Part shown: piece after piece, positions 54,396 to 64,000 of the stretch | Layout: each line of letters opens with the position of its first letter | How positions within the stretch are numbered: the first letter of the stretch is position 1 | NCBI GenBank assembly: GCA_026873275.1 | Contig: JANTUC010000008.1 | Span: 1,488,001-1,552,000 of the forward strand | DNA length: 64,000 bases | Origin: Pseudopithomyces maydicus | Taxonomy: Eukaryota > Ascomycota > Dothideomycetes > Pleosporales > Didymosphaeriaceae | Direction: 5' to 3' | Notes under the pieces: model-generated | Databases searched by the model: none | Told to the model about the DNA's origin: nothing | What the model saw: the letters and a program-made list of their open reading frames with translations, nothing else | Program-made: the position numbers and the translations under genes

Positions 54396-55922
54396 ATGCC
54401 CACACGTCTCCTCCGCCTTCCCAATGTACACATCACAAAGACCCTCTTCAACTCCATCCGCAGATCGCATGCTCTGGCTCAGACGGTCGTCGCAGAGCAC
54501 CCACATACGATTCCCGCGCTGAGCTGCAAGAAAAACACCCCGCCGTACTACACGCGAATAATACCAAGAGCAACCATGGAGACTACAATTCTGCCCGTGG
54601 ACCCCACCAAGCTCGGGAAGCTGAATGTGCAAAAGCCGAAAGGGGAAAATCAGCTGGTCGAAGAATGGGATATTGAATACAAGGAAGGGGAGGACTATGA
54701 AAGCCTGCAGCGCGCAGCCCGCGAGCTGAAGGAGACGGACACACCTGTTGCCTTTCCCACCGAAACCGTATATGGCCTCGGCGCAGACGCAACACGCAGC
54801 TCGGCCGTCCGCGCCATCTTCGCCGCCAAAGGCCGTCCAGCAGACAACCCCCTCATCGTACACGTCCACTCCCTCTCGCAACTACGATCCCTCCTCCGGG
54901 GTTCTTCAACAGGATCCCCAGAGCAAGAAGCGCACGATCCCATTCCAGCCATATACCGCCCGCTCATCGAGCGTTTCTGGCCCGGCCCCCTCACGCTCAT
55001 TGTGCCGAACCCAAATACCTCCCAGCTTGCGCCCGAGGTCACAGCCGGCCTGACCACATTCGGCGCCAGGATGCCTCGGAGTATACTTGCCCTTGCGCTG
55101 ATCAGGATGGCTGGCGTCCCGCTCGCTGCGCCGTCGGCCAATGCGTCAACGAGGCCGTCTCCCACGGCTGCCGAGCACGTGAAGGATGACCTGGAGGGCC
55201 GGATATCTACGATCGTTGATGGGGGGCCTTGCGAGGTGGGCGTCGAGAGTACGGTTGTGGATGGGCTTTCGTACCCGCCTGCGATACTGAGGCCGGGGGG
55301 TATCACGGTGGAGCAGTTGAGGCAGTGTCCTGGGTGGGAGGATGTGAGGGTGGGGTATAAGGATAAGCAAGAGGAGGGGAGTAAGCCGAGGGCACCGGGG
55401 ATGAAGTATAGGCATTACAGCCCGAAGGCGACAGTTGTGCTTTATGAGGCGGGGGGCAGTGTCCCGGGTAAGGAGGATGTATTGGCAAAGGTGGAGGGGA
55501 AGAAGAGCGTGGGAATAGTAAGGACGAAGACGTGGACGAAAAACATGGGTCTAGCTGGCGGAAACGAAGATGTTGGTCAGCCTGCTCAGACGAACGGGAA
55601 TTTGACGGCGAAGATCCACCAGGAGACTTCTGCGATTGAACCCAGCTCCAACTTGCTGAGAAGCGTCATCCAACATCAAGTGCCCCACGCCACATTCAGC
55701 AGCCTGGACCGAGGAACAAGTCAAGAGCCGCTGTCAATCTGGGACATCGCCCTGGGTACTTCCACCGAGGACGTTGCACGCGGTCTCTTTTCCGCGCTTC
55801 GCGAGCTAGATAAGAAAGGTGTGGATATCATACTCGTTGAGGGCATCGACGACAATGTAGAAGATGACATAGCAGCCGCGGTGATGAACCGCCTCCGAAA
55901 GGCCGCCGAGATCAAAATCTAA
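54396..55922 (+). CDS. SUA5: Threonylcarbamoyl-AMP synthase (Sua5/YrdC)
   Basis: Sua5 makes threonylcarbamoyl-AMP from Thr, bicarbonate and ATP, the first step of tRNA t6A37 synthesis. It is a single exon of 508 residues. The YrdC domain (about 95-330) has PVAFPTETVYGLGADA, KGRPADNPLIVHVH, RFWPGPLTLI, APSANASTRPSPT and VESTVVDG, covering the KxR and SxN active-site motifs. The C-terminal Sua5 domain is present (APGMKYRHYSPKATVVLYE; IWDIALGTSTEDVARGLFSA). The first 60 residues are basic and hydroxylated (MPTRLLRLPNVHITKTLFNS) and are followed by an internal ATG at 54576 in good context (accATGG). They look like a mitochondrial presequence, so one gene may supply both compartments, as alternative starts do in yeast. 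The frame is intact. Confidence 0.95.
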   Translation: MPTRLLRLPNVHITKTLFNSIRRSHALAQTVVAEHPHTIPALSCKKNTPPYYTRIIPRATMETTILPVDPTKLGKLNVQKPKGENQLVEEWDIEYKEGEDYESLQRAARELKETDTPVAFPTETVYGLGADATRSSAVRAIFAAKGRPADNPLIVHVHSLSQLRSLLRGSSTGSPEQEAHDPIPAIYRPLIERFWPGPLTLIVPNPNTSQLAPEVTAGLTTFGARMPRSILALALIRMAGVPLAAPSANASTRPSPTAAEHVKDDLEGRISTIVDGGPCEVGVESTVVDGLSYPPAILRPGGITVEQLRQCPGWEDVRVGYKDKQEEGSKPRAPGMKYRHYSPKATVVLYEAGGSVPGKEDVLAKVEGKKSVGIVRTKTWTKNMGLAGGNEDVGQPAQTNGNLTAKIHQETSAIEPSSNLLRSVIQHQVPHATFSSLDRGTSQEPLSIWDIALGTSTEDVARGLFSALRELDKKGVDIILVEGIDDNVEDDIAAAVMNRLRKAAEIKI

Positions 55923-56025
55923 CCTCTTCACTCACGTCTCCTTTCTTCTGCTTCTGCTTCGTCATCACTCCCTTCTCCGTCCCTCCCAGTGAGACCACAT
56001 CTGCTCGTGTGAATCAACCCACTCC

Positions 56026-56606
56026 TCACTTCTTGTCACCACTCTCCTCTCCTTCCCTACCTCCACCTCCCTTATTTTCCTTACCCTTTAAACGCGCGTT
56101 CTCGCTCATCACCGGCAGCGAAGGCAGCACACCCTGGGCAATGACATCGAACTCGCTGGGCGCACACGTAGCCGCGCTGCCATAAGGACCCGTGCCATCC
56201 TCCTGCTTCGCGCTCAGCTCCTCGATTTTCTCTTCCCTGTCGCCGTGTCAGCATTTATCTATATATTTATATCTATACAAATAAACATATTGCGGCAGGT
56301 ATAGAATACGGAAGAGACATACGTCCAGGCCAGGGCATCGGAAGCCACTGTCTTCACGACATCAGCGGCGGATGCGGCAGCCGAGGAAATGGTGTCGGTG
56401 GCGGTGGATAGGGCGGAGGCGGCGTGTGGAAGGAGTGGTGTGTCGCTGGTCTGGTTGTTGCCTGACTTGTTGTTCTGTCACGATAAATTAGTCCAAGTGA
56501 CTGCACAATTGTAAACGATACCTACGTGAGTGTTGGTATTGCTGGGACCTGGTACCTCGGTGCTCTTGTCGGCAGCTTGCTTGCCCGCGTCGGTCCCTGG
56601 CTTCAT
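56026..56606 (-). CDS. Small three-exon hypothetical protein, 147 aa
   Basis: It is assembled from three short exons, 56606-56526, 56474-56323 and 56236-56026. Introns are 51 bp (GTAGGT..GACAG) and 86 bp (GTATGT..GACAG), and the phases match at both joins (NTNTH|NNKSG; DALAWT|EEKIEEL). The protein is polar: a Ser/Thr/Asn-rich N-terminus, an Ala/Ser amphipathic stretch (ALSTATDTISSAAASAADVV), and a C-terminal part with TGPYGSAATCAPSEFDVIAQ and VLPSLPVMSENARLKGK, ending in a Gly/Glu/Lys tail. I recognise no family, and there is no signal peptide or TM segment. Each exon alone is too short to attract notice, so the consistent splicing is the main evidence. It converges closely on SUA5 (about 100 bp). 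Confidence 0.78.
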
Positions 56607-58674
56607 TGCGGGAGCGGTGAGTGTTCCACCGGGTATGCAGAATGCGGTGAGGGGTTGTTGAGCGCAATCTGCGTCGTGCTACTGGGCTTTTGTTTGTCTG
56701 TGGAACGGCCTGATGCGGTTCGGATCATCACGTCGGGAACTGACGAGGAGGGAAGTTGCACGAGCTCTCCTTCCTGCGCAGTGTCGAGAGCTCCTGCCGT
56801 AAACTTGAAGCCATTCCCACATTGATCGTGCCACGATACTGCAAAATTCCAGCACAAGTTGATTTCTCCTGATAACCTACCATGCACCCACCCTGTGCCC
56901 TCTGCTTACCCACGTCTAATTTCCTGTCTGCTTTGCCTCTTCCTTTGCTTTTCCCCTAATCTGCTCTGGTGTTAGAGCACGAGTACCTATGTACATTTCT
57001 GGCACGCTCCGTGGTAGTCTCTCGTTCGAGACTCGCAATTTTGCAGGCACAGGGTCACTTCTTATGGCCTGAAGCCTTCATTTACCATGATACAGCCCTT
57101 TGCCTCATGAAAATTGCTTTGATATTAGTAGTTTCTGCAACTTTCCGAAGGCTGACAACCAGATCTGGCTCTATTGCTTGGGAGCGAGTGACAACGACCG
57201 CATTCCGACGATGTGCTTCAGCACACGTCCCTCAAATACGGGCAGAGAAACGCCAGCCTTCGCGATCGACACGAAACATCGCAGCTGACACTCATGCTTC
57301 CGCGATAACTGCGATCGTTGCCTGCCATCGGATTGTGCGGGAGGACGTTCGCCGCACCCAATTAGGACTGGAGGTGCACTCGTGCAACGTCCACCTATAA
57401 CACGGCCGATATAGGCCCCCATCCTGGCTGATGTGGCGCACGGGATGCATGCATACCGATAACCGCCAATCTCCTCGACGTCTCTTAATCTTCTAGAAGC
57501 ATACCCAATATCGAAAGAGCTTCCAGCGGCTATCGCAACACCCGCAATGCAACGATCAGCACCACCTGACCAGCCTCCAACTAATCACCCAAGAGATCCC
57601 ACGCTGACAGGGCCGCCTACCAATGCCATTGGTGAGCCTATGCCCTGACGCCCGGAGATACTTCTCAAATACTCCTCGGAATGCTTACTCTAGCGTACAG
57701 AGGCCTTTGACCAGGATGCATGCAACCTCGAGAACCTTCGCTCTCAATCCACTATTCTTGGCTTGCGCTTGCTGCACTCCACGCCTTCCAAAGTTCTTCG
57801 AGCACATCCTTGCTGCATGCACTTGGGCATCGACCTTGCGGTAGCGCAGGGACTTGAGCCTCTCACATCCAACGAACCCTTGCAAGTCACTTTACGAGAC
57901 TTGGCCTCAACACCAGTCACTGCCGCTGGACGCTGATGCTCTCCAAAGATGGCATACCTAATGCAGGCTTAACTTCGATCATCGGACGATTACCCTGGCT
58001 GGACCCAGCATCTCGCCCGTGAGGTCCAAGGCTCGGTGGGCGTATCCCTGCTATTAGCCTATATACCGGCCACGCTAGTCGACCAGAAATGCGGATGTGC
58101 AATCGGTTCCTCGCTCGACGCACCTCACTCCACTGACTAAGTCATCCAACCCGTCTCCTGCGGCCGGTCCCCTAACCGGTCAGTGGTAGCTCGCTCTGTG
58201 TGGCGGTGGCTGCCACGATGCAGTTACCGTACCTACGCCCACTTCAATCGGTCTAGTGCAATATAAGCCAAGTAGACGAGGGAGTGATGGATGTTGTGAA
58301 CTTAGCGCGCCTCGTTGGCTGTCGTCATGGGGCCCTGGTAGCCATCTCGGACGCCAGTTTGATTGCCTTGAGCGAGGTGTGGAGACCCCAAGGTATCCCC
58401 GCATCGGCGGCGTTCATCTCGCTCTGCGTTGGACGAAATACAAAGGACTTGGGGCGAGTAAGACGACACTTGATATATCCATACGCTCCTGGCCGTCCAG
58501 TGTGCACTTCCCCACGCTACTCCGAGCTTTCCATTCTTACTCTTGCTGAGTCCTCTTCCTACTTCTGCTGCCTATGCCAAATTCGTTCTTAACGTCTATT
58601 GACCTTTGTGGCTGCATCCGCAGCACGCGCGACCGAACGTGCAGTCTCCCTGACCGCTACGCCGCCCGCCAATC
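56607..58674. other. 2-kb intergenic region
   Basis: Divergent between the small gene and the second C6 factor. The right part should be the long promoter of the factor. Short frames only, without family features; no repeats or RNA genes noted. Confidence 0.4.
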
Positions 58675-60951
58675 ATGAGTCTACATACGCCGTCTCCAGA
58701 TGCTAGTCCCGTGTCAGCGGTGACGACCAATGGCGCCTTTCCGCGAGACTCCTTCTGCCTTAATCTTTCCACTTTACCGGACTCCAATTTTCTCCTCAAG
58801 TCGGCCCTCAAATCTCCTCATCTCCTCGACTCTCCAACGGCCTATAGCCCCACCAGCAGCGTGCTGGGTGGACCGTTCAAGAGACGGCCCCGCAACATGT
58901 CTCAATCATCAGGGACTGACCGCGAAATGTCAAGCGAAGCCGCAACAAACCCGGGCAACGGCGCTCCTCCAACTAGTAACAGCAATGGTACTGAACCACG
59001 ACCGACGGCGAAGAAACGGCCGAGCACTGACACCATTGACTATCCACGCCGGCGAGCCACAATCGCGGTATTACGCCCACACGTGTTTGCTATTTGGGAG
59101 GAAATCTAATATTTCTTAATAGTGCGAGATATGTCGATCGAGAAAATCACGCTGCGATGGTACACGACCCAAATGCAGACTTTGCACGGAATTGAATGCG
59201 GAATGCATTTACCGCGAGCCAGGCATCAAGCTAGATGCCGGGGACAAGTTGATTCTTGAACACCTGAACCGCATCGAAGGGCTTCTGCAGACGAATCTTT
59301 CCAACGGCTACCCGCTAGGCACCCATTCTCCCGCAGCCAGCAACTCCACTACTGAAGATTTTCTCGCTCGATCCACCGGCAACATGGCCGCACTGGGCTT
59401 AGTGCAAACAATCAACGGCATTGGTACCTGGAACAACACCGCTTCGAACATCTCTACAATGCCAAAGACGCATACGACCGCCGCATTGAATTTGCTACAG
59501 TCGCCAATGATACGCGATCTGGTGTCTCGGCCGTATGATCCCAAGATTCTTCTCCAACTGGAGATGAGCCGAGAATCCTTGTGCCTTGGCACATCGCTTG
59601 GGGTAGACCTCTCCAACACCGGTGCCTATGTACAAGCGTTCTTTGAGCGAGTGAATGTGTTCTACGCATGTCTTAATCCTTACACGTGGACAAGCTATTA
59701 CCAGACTGCCTTGTCACATGGATTTAGAGATGGTCCCGAGAGTTGCATCGTACTGCTGGTGCTAGCTCTCGGACATGCAGGTACTATGGGAAGCATCTCG
59801 CAGCAGCCAGCCGATAAGGATCCTCCTGGTTTGGCATATTTCGCCGCAGCCTGGTCTCTTTTACCAAGCATCATGACAAAGAACAATATGCTAGCAGCAC
59901 AGTGCCAAATTCTGGCAGCGGCGTATCTTGTGTATCTGGTTCGACCAGTAGAAGCTTGGAACGTATTGACCGGCGCAAGCATGAAGTTACAGCTACTGCT
60001 CAGTGCCCCTGGAAGGGTGTCACCTGGAGAAGAAGAGCTAAGCAAAAGAGTTTACTGGAATGCTCTGATGATTGAGAGGTGAGCTTTCCTTGTTCCAGTT
60101 TTCCTTGTGTTTACTTACGCCTTCAGTGACCTACTCGCCGAGCTAGACCTACCCCATTCAGGGATCGAGGCTTTTGAAGACACATTTACACTACCCACGG
60201 GATTTGAGGATATAGGAACAGAGCCGGTTGGAAGAGATGAGCTCTGGTACTTCCTCGCGGAGATAGCTCTGCGCAGGCTGCTCAACAGAGTGAGCCACGT
60301 GCTCTACCAGAGGACCTCAACGTGGAGCAAGAACCCACCCCCAGCAGCCATCGCACAGCTGGACCCGTTAGTTCTTGAATTGGACTACCAGTTGAACCAG
60401 TGGTACGCGGGACTTCCACCAGCGATGCAGTTCCCACTCGATAGGGTACCACTCCAGAACCCAGTGCAAACAGTACTGAGACTACGGTACTTTGCTTGCC
60501 GCACGATTATTTTCCGACCATATATCCTGCTTGTTCTACAAGACGAGACCTTGGCTCTTGACCATGGTGTACAAGAGAATTGCCACAGGTGTCTGGAAGC
60601 TTGCATTCGACAACTCGAGTACATCACTGCCCACCATGCTGGACACGTTCCCTACCTTTTCCAAGGGGCATTATCGTACGTACAGCTAACTCATTCTTTT
60701 ACTTCTTGCTAACAGAAAATAGCATCATCTCGCAAACCCTTCTTGTCATGGGAGCCACAATGAGCCCGTCCCTTTCGGCCCTTCTTCCTCCCCCTGCGAC
60801 CATGGACGATATCATCAACAACGTAGTACACGAGATGGAGCGCCTCTCACACCTCGCCCCAAGTTTGAGGCTATCGGCTGAGCTCATTCGAGACGCAGAA
60901 GGCAAGCGGCAGATGTGGCTTCGGACTGCTGGGCTGAAATTCGACGGCTGA
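58675..60951 (+). CDS. Zn(II)2Cys6 transcription factor with fungal-specific domain
   Basis: Four exons: 58675-59067, 59123-60078, 60127-60675 and 60723-60951, with introns of 55, 48 and 47 bp and all phases matching; 708 residues. The N-terminus is Ser/Pro-rich. The zinc cluster is created at the first splice: RRRATIA|CEICRSRKSRC, then DGTRPKC, RLC and ELNAEC, all six Cys being present (residues about 132-158). A leucine-rich linker (LILEHLNRIEGLLQ) may dimerise. The middle homology region (fungal_trans-type, about 270-480) includes YTWTSYYQTAL, QCQILAAAYLVYLVRPVEAW and SKRVYWNALMIER|SDLLAELDLP. The ATG chosen is the first in frame; internal ATGs at 58897 and 58927 are alternatives. Targets are unknown. 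No cluster genes flank it. Confidence 0.92.
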
Positions 60952-63300
60952 AGAAGAATCTCGTGGCTGAAACTAGGCCAACGTGCTGGATAAGCGCCAC
61001 GCAAATCGCGTCAACAAGATGCAGAATTTACCCTGTTCCGCCGCCAATATCCGTAAAAGAATATTACCGTGGAATCTGTCACAGGCTCGTACAAGCGGTA
61101 CATGCGGGCATGTACCAGGACAACAGCAGCGCAAAATGCGACATGGGGTTTTGACCAGAATGGCTGAAATCTCCGCGGTGGAGATGGGTGCGGCGTGCTT
61201 GTTCGCAAGCCGTTGTGTTACGCGGATCAGCTATGTGCAGGGGTTGAGTGCAGTGTCCTTCCAGAAGGTCACCCGAGCTTCTGCTGCAGGAGGCTTGAAG
61301 TCGTTTTTTCAGGGCAACACGATGACATGGGACCCTAGCAAGAAGGTCACGAAGGTTGACCCGCGTCATTGCCATGTCAGGAACGTGCCAGGGTGGGAGA
61401 TCTGAAGGATGACACCCGGGTATGGTGGAACTTTGTATAGGCTTACTTCGAAACATCGGTGAGAAGATGATCGTCTCACCCGATCAAGCTGTACATAGGA
61501 ATGCATTGTTCATCTTACCTCTACTCAAATGACCCACTCTGCTACCGTGCTACCTATCGGTACGCCATGTGAATGTCTGTACGATGGTTTCGCAGCGAGA
61601 TTTCAGGCCATGACTCGATGCACGCATGCCGCACTTCCATGGCTTCCGAGGTACCTTTCTACCCACCCACGCCTACCCACTTCGCGCGCGTCACTGCAAT
61701 CAATGTAAATTAAAGAAACTTCTCTGCGTCTTCCTTTCTCGTTCTAATGCAGGAGATACGTAGCTCGCTCGTCAACCTACCAGGGCGTACGACAGCACCT
61801 ATCACACGCGGCGCGGTGCATCCCCGCAAGGATCAAGGTTGCATGTGCCGCTCTCTCTCGCAAACCCCAGCCTGCACCCCGCAGGATCAGGATGCGCTTT
61901 TATCCTGTAACCGGGGTGTGCGCTCGCTCGCAACGCAACCGCAGGCTGCGCGCTGCGCAGCCAGGCCTGCGTTGGCGCGCCTTCTGGAAAGTGGAAAGAA
62001 GCGACGTGCATGCATGGCATGGAGGGCGTTAGGTTTGGCCGGAGGATTGGGGTGCCGTTGGGCCGAAGTGCAGCATGTTGTGATGGTGCTGGAGAGGAGA
62101 GGGAGGGAGGCTGAGGGAGCGATGGAGGGGGTGAGTGTATAGGCGGCGCTGTTCACGATGCATGGTATGCGTCTTCCAGAGGAAGAAACAGGAGAGGATA
62201 TACATCTCGACCGCGAGAGTGTCTGTATGGTGACACTTGGACTGCAGTCCTCCCTGAATCAGAGCTTCCATGCATCTCTCCTGGCCCTGTCCCACGCCGC
62301 GACGGACCAATCACCGCATGCATGAGCGAACGACTCGCGTGAACTGCACGTTCGGCACTCCTGCAGCATCGCGAAGAGAAGCAAGGCCAAATCTTGTATT
62401 CCACCTGACCAGCACAAACACGTCAACCTCGCATCTGCGATGACGAGTCGAGTTTCATCTCCTAGTGCGCCGCACCAAGCGTATGTATCTCTCAGCTCCG
62501 CCGTCAAGGTCCACGTCCAAGGCAGCATCGATATGTATGTTGTTGCAGGGTACATACGTACACTACCCGAGCGAGATGATCCGTGATCGGAAGAAAAACG
62601 AGGGGCCTGTTCTCCTCTCCTGCTGACGGACGATGCGTTCGTTCGACATGACAAGCAGCAAGCAAGCTGACCAGCCTCCCTCCTCGCCAGTCGGTCGTGC
62701 TCCATCTGCGTGGCTTTTCTTCCCTCGCACTGACTCCATGTACGTATGAAGCACGGTATGCCAGATTTGAGACACAGTTTTCCCACCAACAGCCCCCGAC
62801 GCGAGTGCTCCTGTCATCAAGCCACAAAAAGCCACCTCACGATGGAGCTAGCTCCAAGCCTCAGCATCCTACGAAACCTCCAGCGTTGGGTTTATTTTAT
62901 TTTTCGAGTCTTGTGCCCTCGTATCTAGGTAGGTATATGTAGGTTTTGCCCTGGGTAGGGTTCTACATGGCCCCTCGTTCGCCGCCCCCGCGGAGCGAGC
63001 GGAGCGGAGAGTGCCGGATGTGTAGGCGTGCGTGCGTGTTCAGTAACTAGATAGACTATCGTACGTAGATATGCAAGCAAGAGGACGAATACGACGCGCT
63101 TCGTACGAGGCTCGCGACATCATTCCGTACATACGTATGTACAGTACGTCAGAGACGCAAGCAAAACAACGCACGGTGCAAAGTTAAAAGCGGTATTGGA
63201 TTCCGTGCGCTCTCTCAACGCGCGTGATGCCGGTTCCGCGCGCGCCTTGCGCTGAAGCCCGCCGTTGCCGTTGCGTCGTACGTGCACCACACACAGGTAG

Positions 63301-63332
63301 GCTGGCTGGCAAGCAGGCAGGCAAGCAGGCAG
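63301..63332. repeat. Short (GGCA)/(AGGC) simple repeat
   Basis: gctggctggcaagcaggcag continues as gcaagcaggcag: imperfect 4-bp units over about 32 bp in non-coding sequence. Confidence 0.8.
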
Positions 63333-63833
63333 CGCACCCGGATAATATGTCCTGGAATCCGGTAGCGAGCATCGTTCCTCCTTTCACTCGCTGGCGTGGT
63401 TTTTTAGATTCTCGCCCACGCTGCGAGCTCGGCATGCCCGAGTTGCGTGGGGATACGTTCCCTCATGTGCCGGCCGTCGACCTCATGTCTCGGGCGAAGC
63501 CAGAAATGCCGTCTCTGCCTTTCACCAAGACGCTTTGCATGCGATGCGATGCGATGCGTCTTTTGGAGCCGCAAGTGGAGTGGAGGTGCTAGGACGACGG
63601 GCGGGCTGTATGTACACCTGCCTGCATCTGGCATGAGCATCGTGGATATTACGTGACTGGGTAGGTCGGTAGTCGACGCGTTCCTTGAGGTGCGTGAGAC
63701 GAGTCTTCTGAGTGGGGCCTGGGGAGCTCGAGTCATGTGCTGATGTGTGTATATTGGATCTGCTGGACGTGGTGTTGCTGAGCTTCTAGAAAGATGCAAG
63801 GGTAGGGATGTCATGGTTTTGCCGAGTGGGTGG

Positions 63834-63852
63834 TTAGCTTAGCTTAGCTTAG
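63834..63852. repeat. Short ttagc-type microsatellite
   Basis: Three tandem copies of the 5-bp unit ttagc are followed by ttag, non-coding. It resembles neither the TTAGGG telomere unit nor any known element end. Confidence 0.7.
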
Positions 63853-64000
63853 GGCAGGTACATGGGATATAGCCGGCAGGCGAAGGGCCTAAGGGCTCGG
63901 GGGTACTTGAAGATACATGGACTATGTGGTACCTTCATTTCAACGGCCGGCGTAGTCCATCTGATCAAGGTTCAGACAGTGGAGCTGTTGGAAGTTTGAG

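Larger units (their letters stand above)
60952..64000. other. 3-kb gene-free right end
   Basis: No convincing coding sequence on either strand. Simple repeats are scattered at 63301-63332 (gcaggcaagcaggcag), 63537-63558 (gcgat units) and 63834-63852 (ttagct units), with frequent gtac/catg palindromes near 62920-63150. The composition is uneven and GC-rich from 61860 to 62140. A gene promoter or 3' end may begin beyond the window. No telomere repeat or transposon was recognised. Confidence 0.45.

Noticed and set aside
63834..63852. Telomere-like repeat at the right end
   Set aside because: The unit is ttagc with only about three copies, not TTAGGG, and sequence without telomeric features follows.
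1..64000. tRNA, rRNA or transposon copies
   Set aside because: Scanning by eye for TPsiC-like boxes, terminal repeats and transposase or reverse-transcriptase motifs gave nothing convincing; a tool search (tRNAscan-SE, RepeatMasker) could still find weak cases.

Overview
This is nuclear DNA of a filamentous ascomycete. The evidence is short spliceosomal introns (mostly 41-140 bp, GT-AG with CTNAC-like branch sites), conserved Pezizomycotina single-copy genes, Zn(II)2Cys6 regulators, and secreted families typical of plant-associated fungi (BYS1/thaumatin-like, Egh16-like, spherulin-like cupin). Dothideomycetes, possibly Pleosporales, is my best guess; it is inferred from the gene set and was not measured.

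Layout. 0-10 kb: the 3' end of VTC1, two tandem BYS1/thaumatin-like secreted paralogs with different low-complexity tails, a 14-TM-type MFS transporter, a small hypothetical gene and a secreted cupin. 10-19 kb: a fungal hypothetical protein, coatomer alpha (COPA) and cytosolic tyrosyl-tRNA synthetase. 21-24 kb: a GPI-type surface protein converging on a C6 zinc-cluster factor. 25-38 kb: a compact housekeeping block rich in RNA biology, with MPE1 and HRP1 (both pre-mRNA 3'-end processing), the Rab-GAP GYP1, LCP5 (rRNA processing) and CWF19-like (spliceosome/debranching). 38-49 kb: a sparser accessory-like stretch with a secreted HNH-like protein, a doubtful small gene, an F-box protein, an Egh16-like protein with a long Gln/Gly repeat tail and a TRI12-type MFS pump. 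49-56.6 kb: APN1, EMP70/TM9SF, SUA5 and a three-exon small gene. 58-61 kb: a second C6 factor with a fungal-specific middle domain. The last 3 kb show no gene.

The strongest cross-cutting observation is technical. At least eight loci (BYS1-like A, the 10.2-kb hypothetical, tyrosyl-tRNA synthetase, MPE1, LCP5, the HNH-like protein, a 39-kb fragment, APN1) are broken by shifts of the same sign. Each is explained by one missing base in a mononucleotide run of about 4-6 (mostly G/C, once A/T). Several are essential genes, so consensus homopolymer error is far likelier than pseudogenisation. Reading through the shifts restores family-typical proteins. The coordinates given span the whole intended gene.

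Biologically notable: two GC-AG introns that are needed for a correct COPA start and a correct zinc cluster; a 1.3-kb intron in HRP1; stop-free 3n introns in HRP1 and GYP1; rapidly evolving repeat tails on secreted proteins; and MPE1 beside HRP1. I found no CRISPR array, rRNA, tRNA, intact transposon or secondary-metabolite cluster, and no clearly new multi-gene system.
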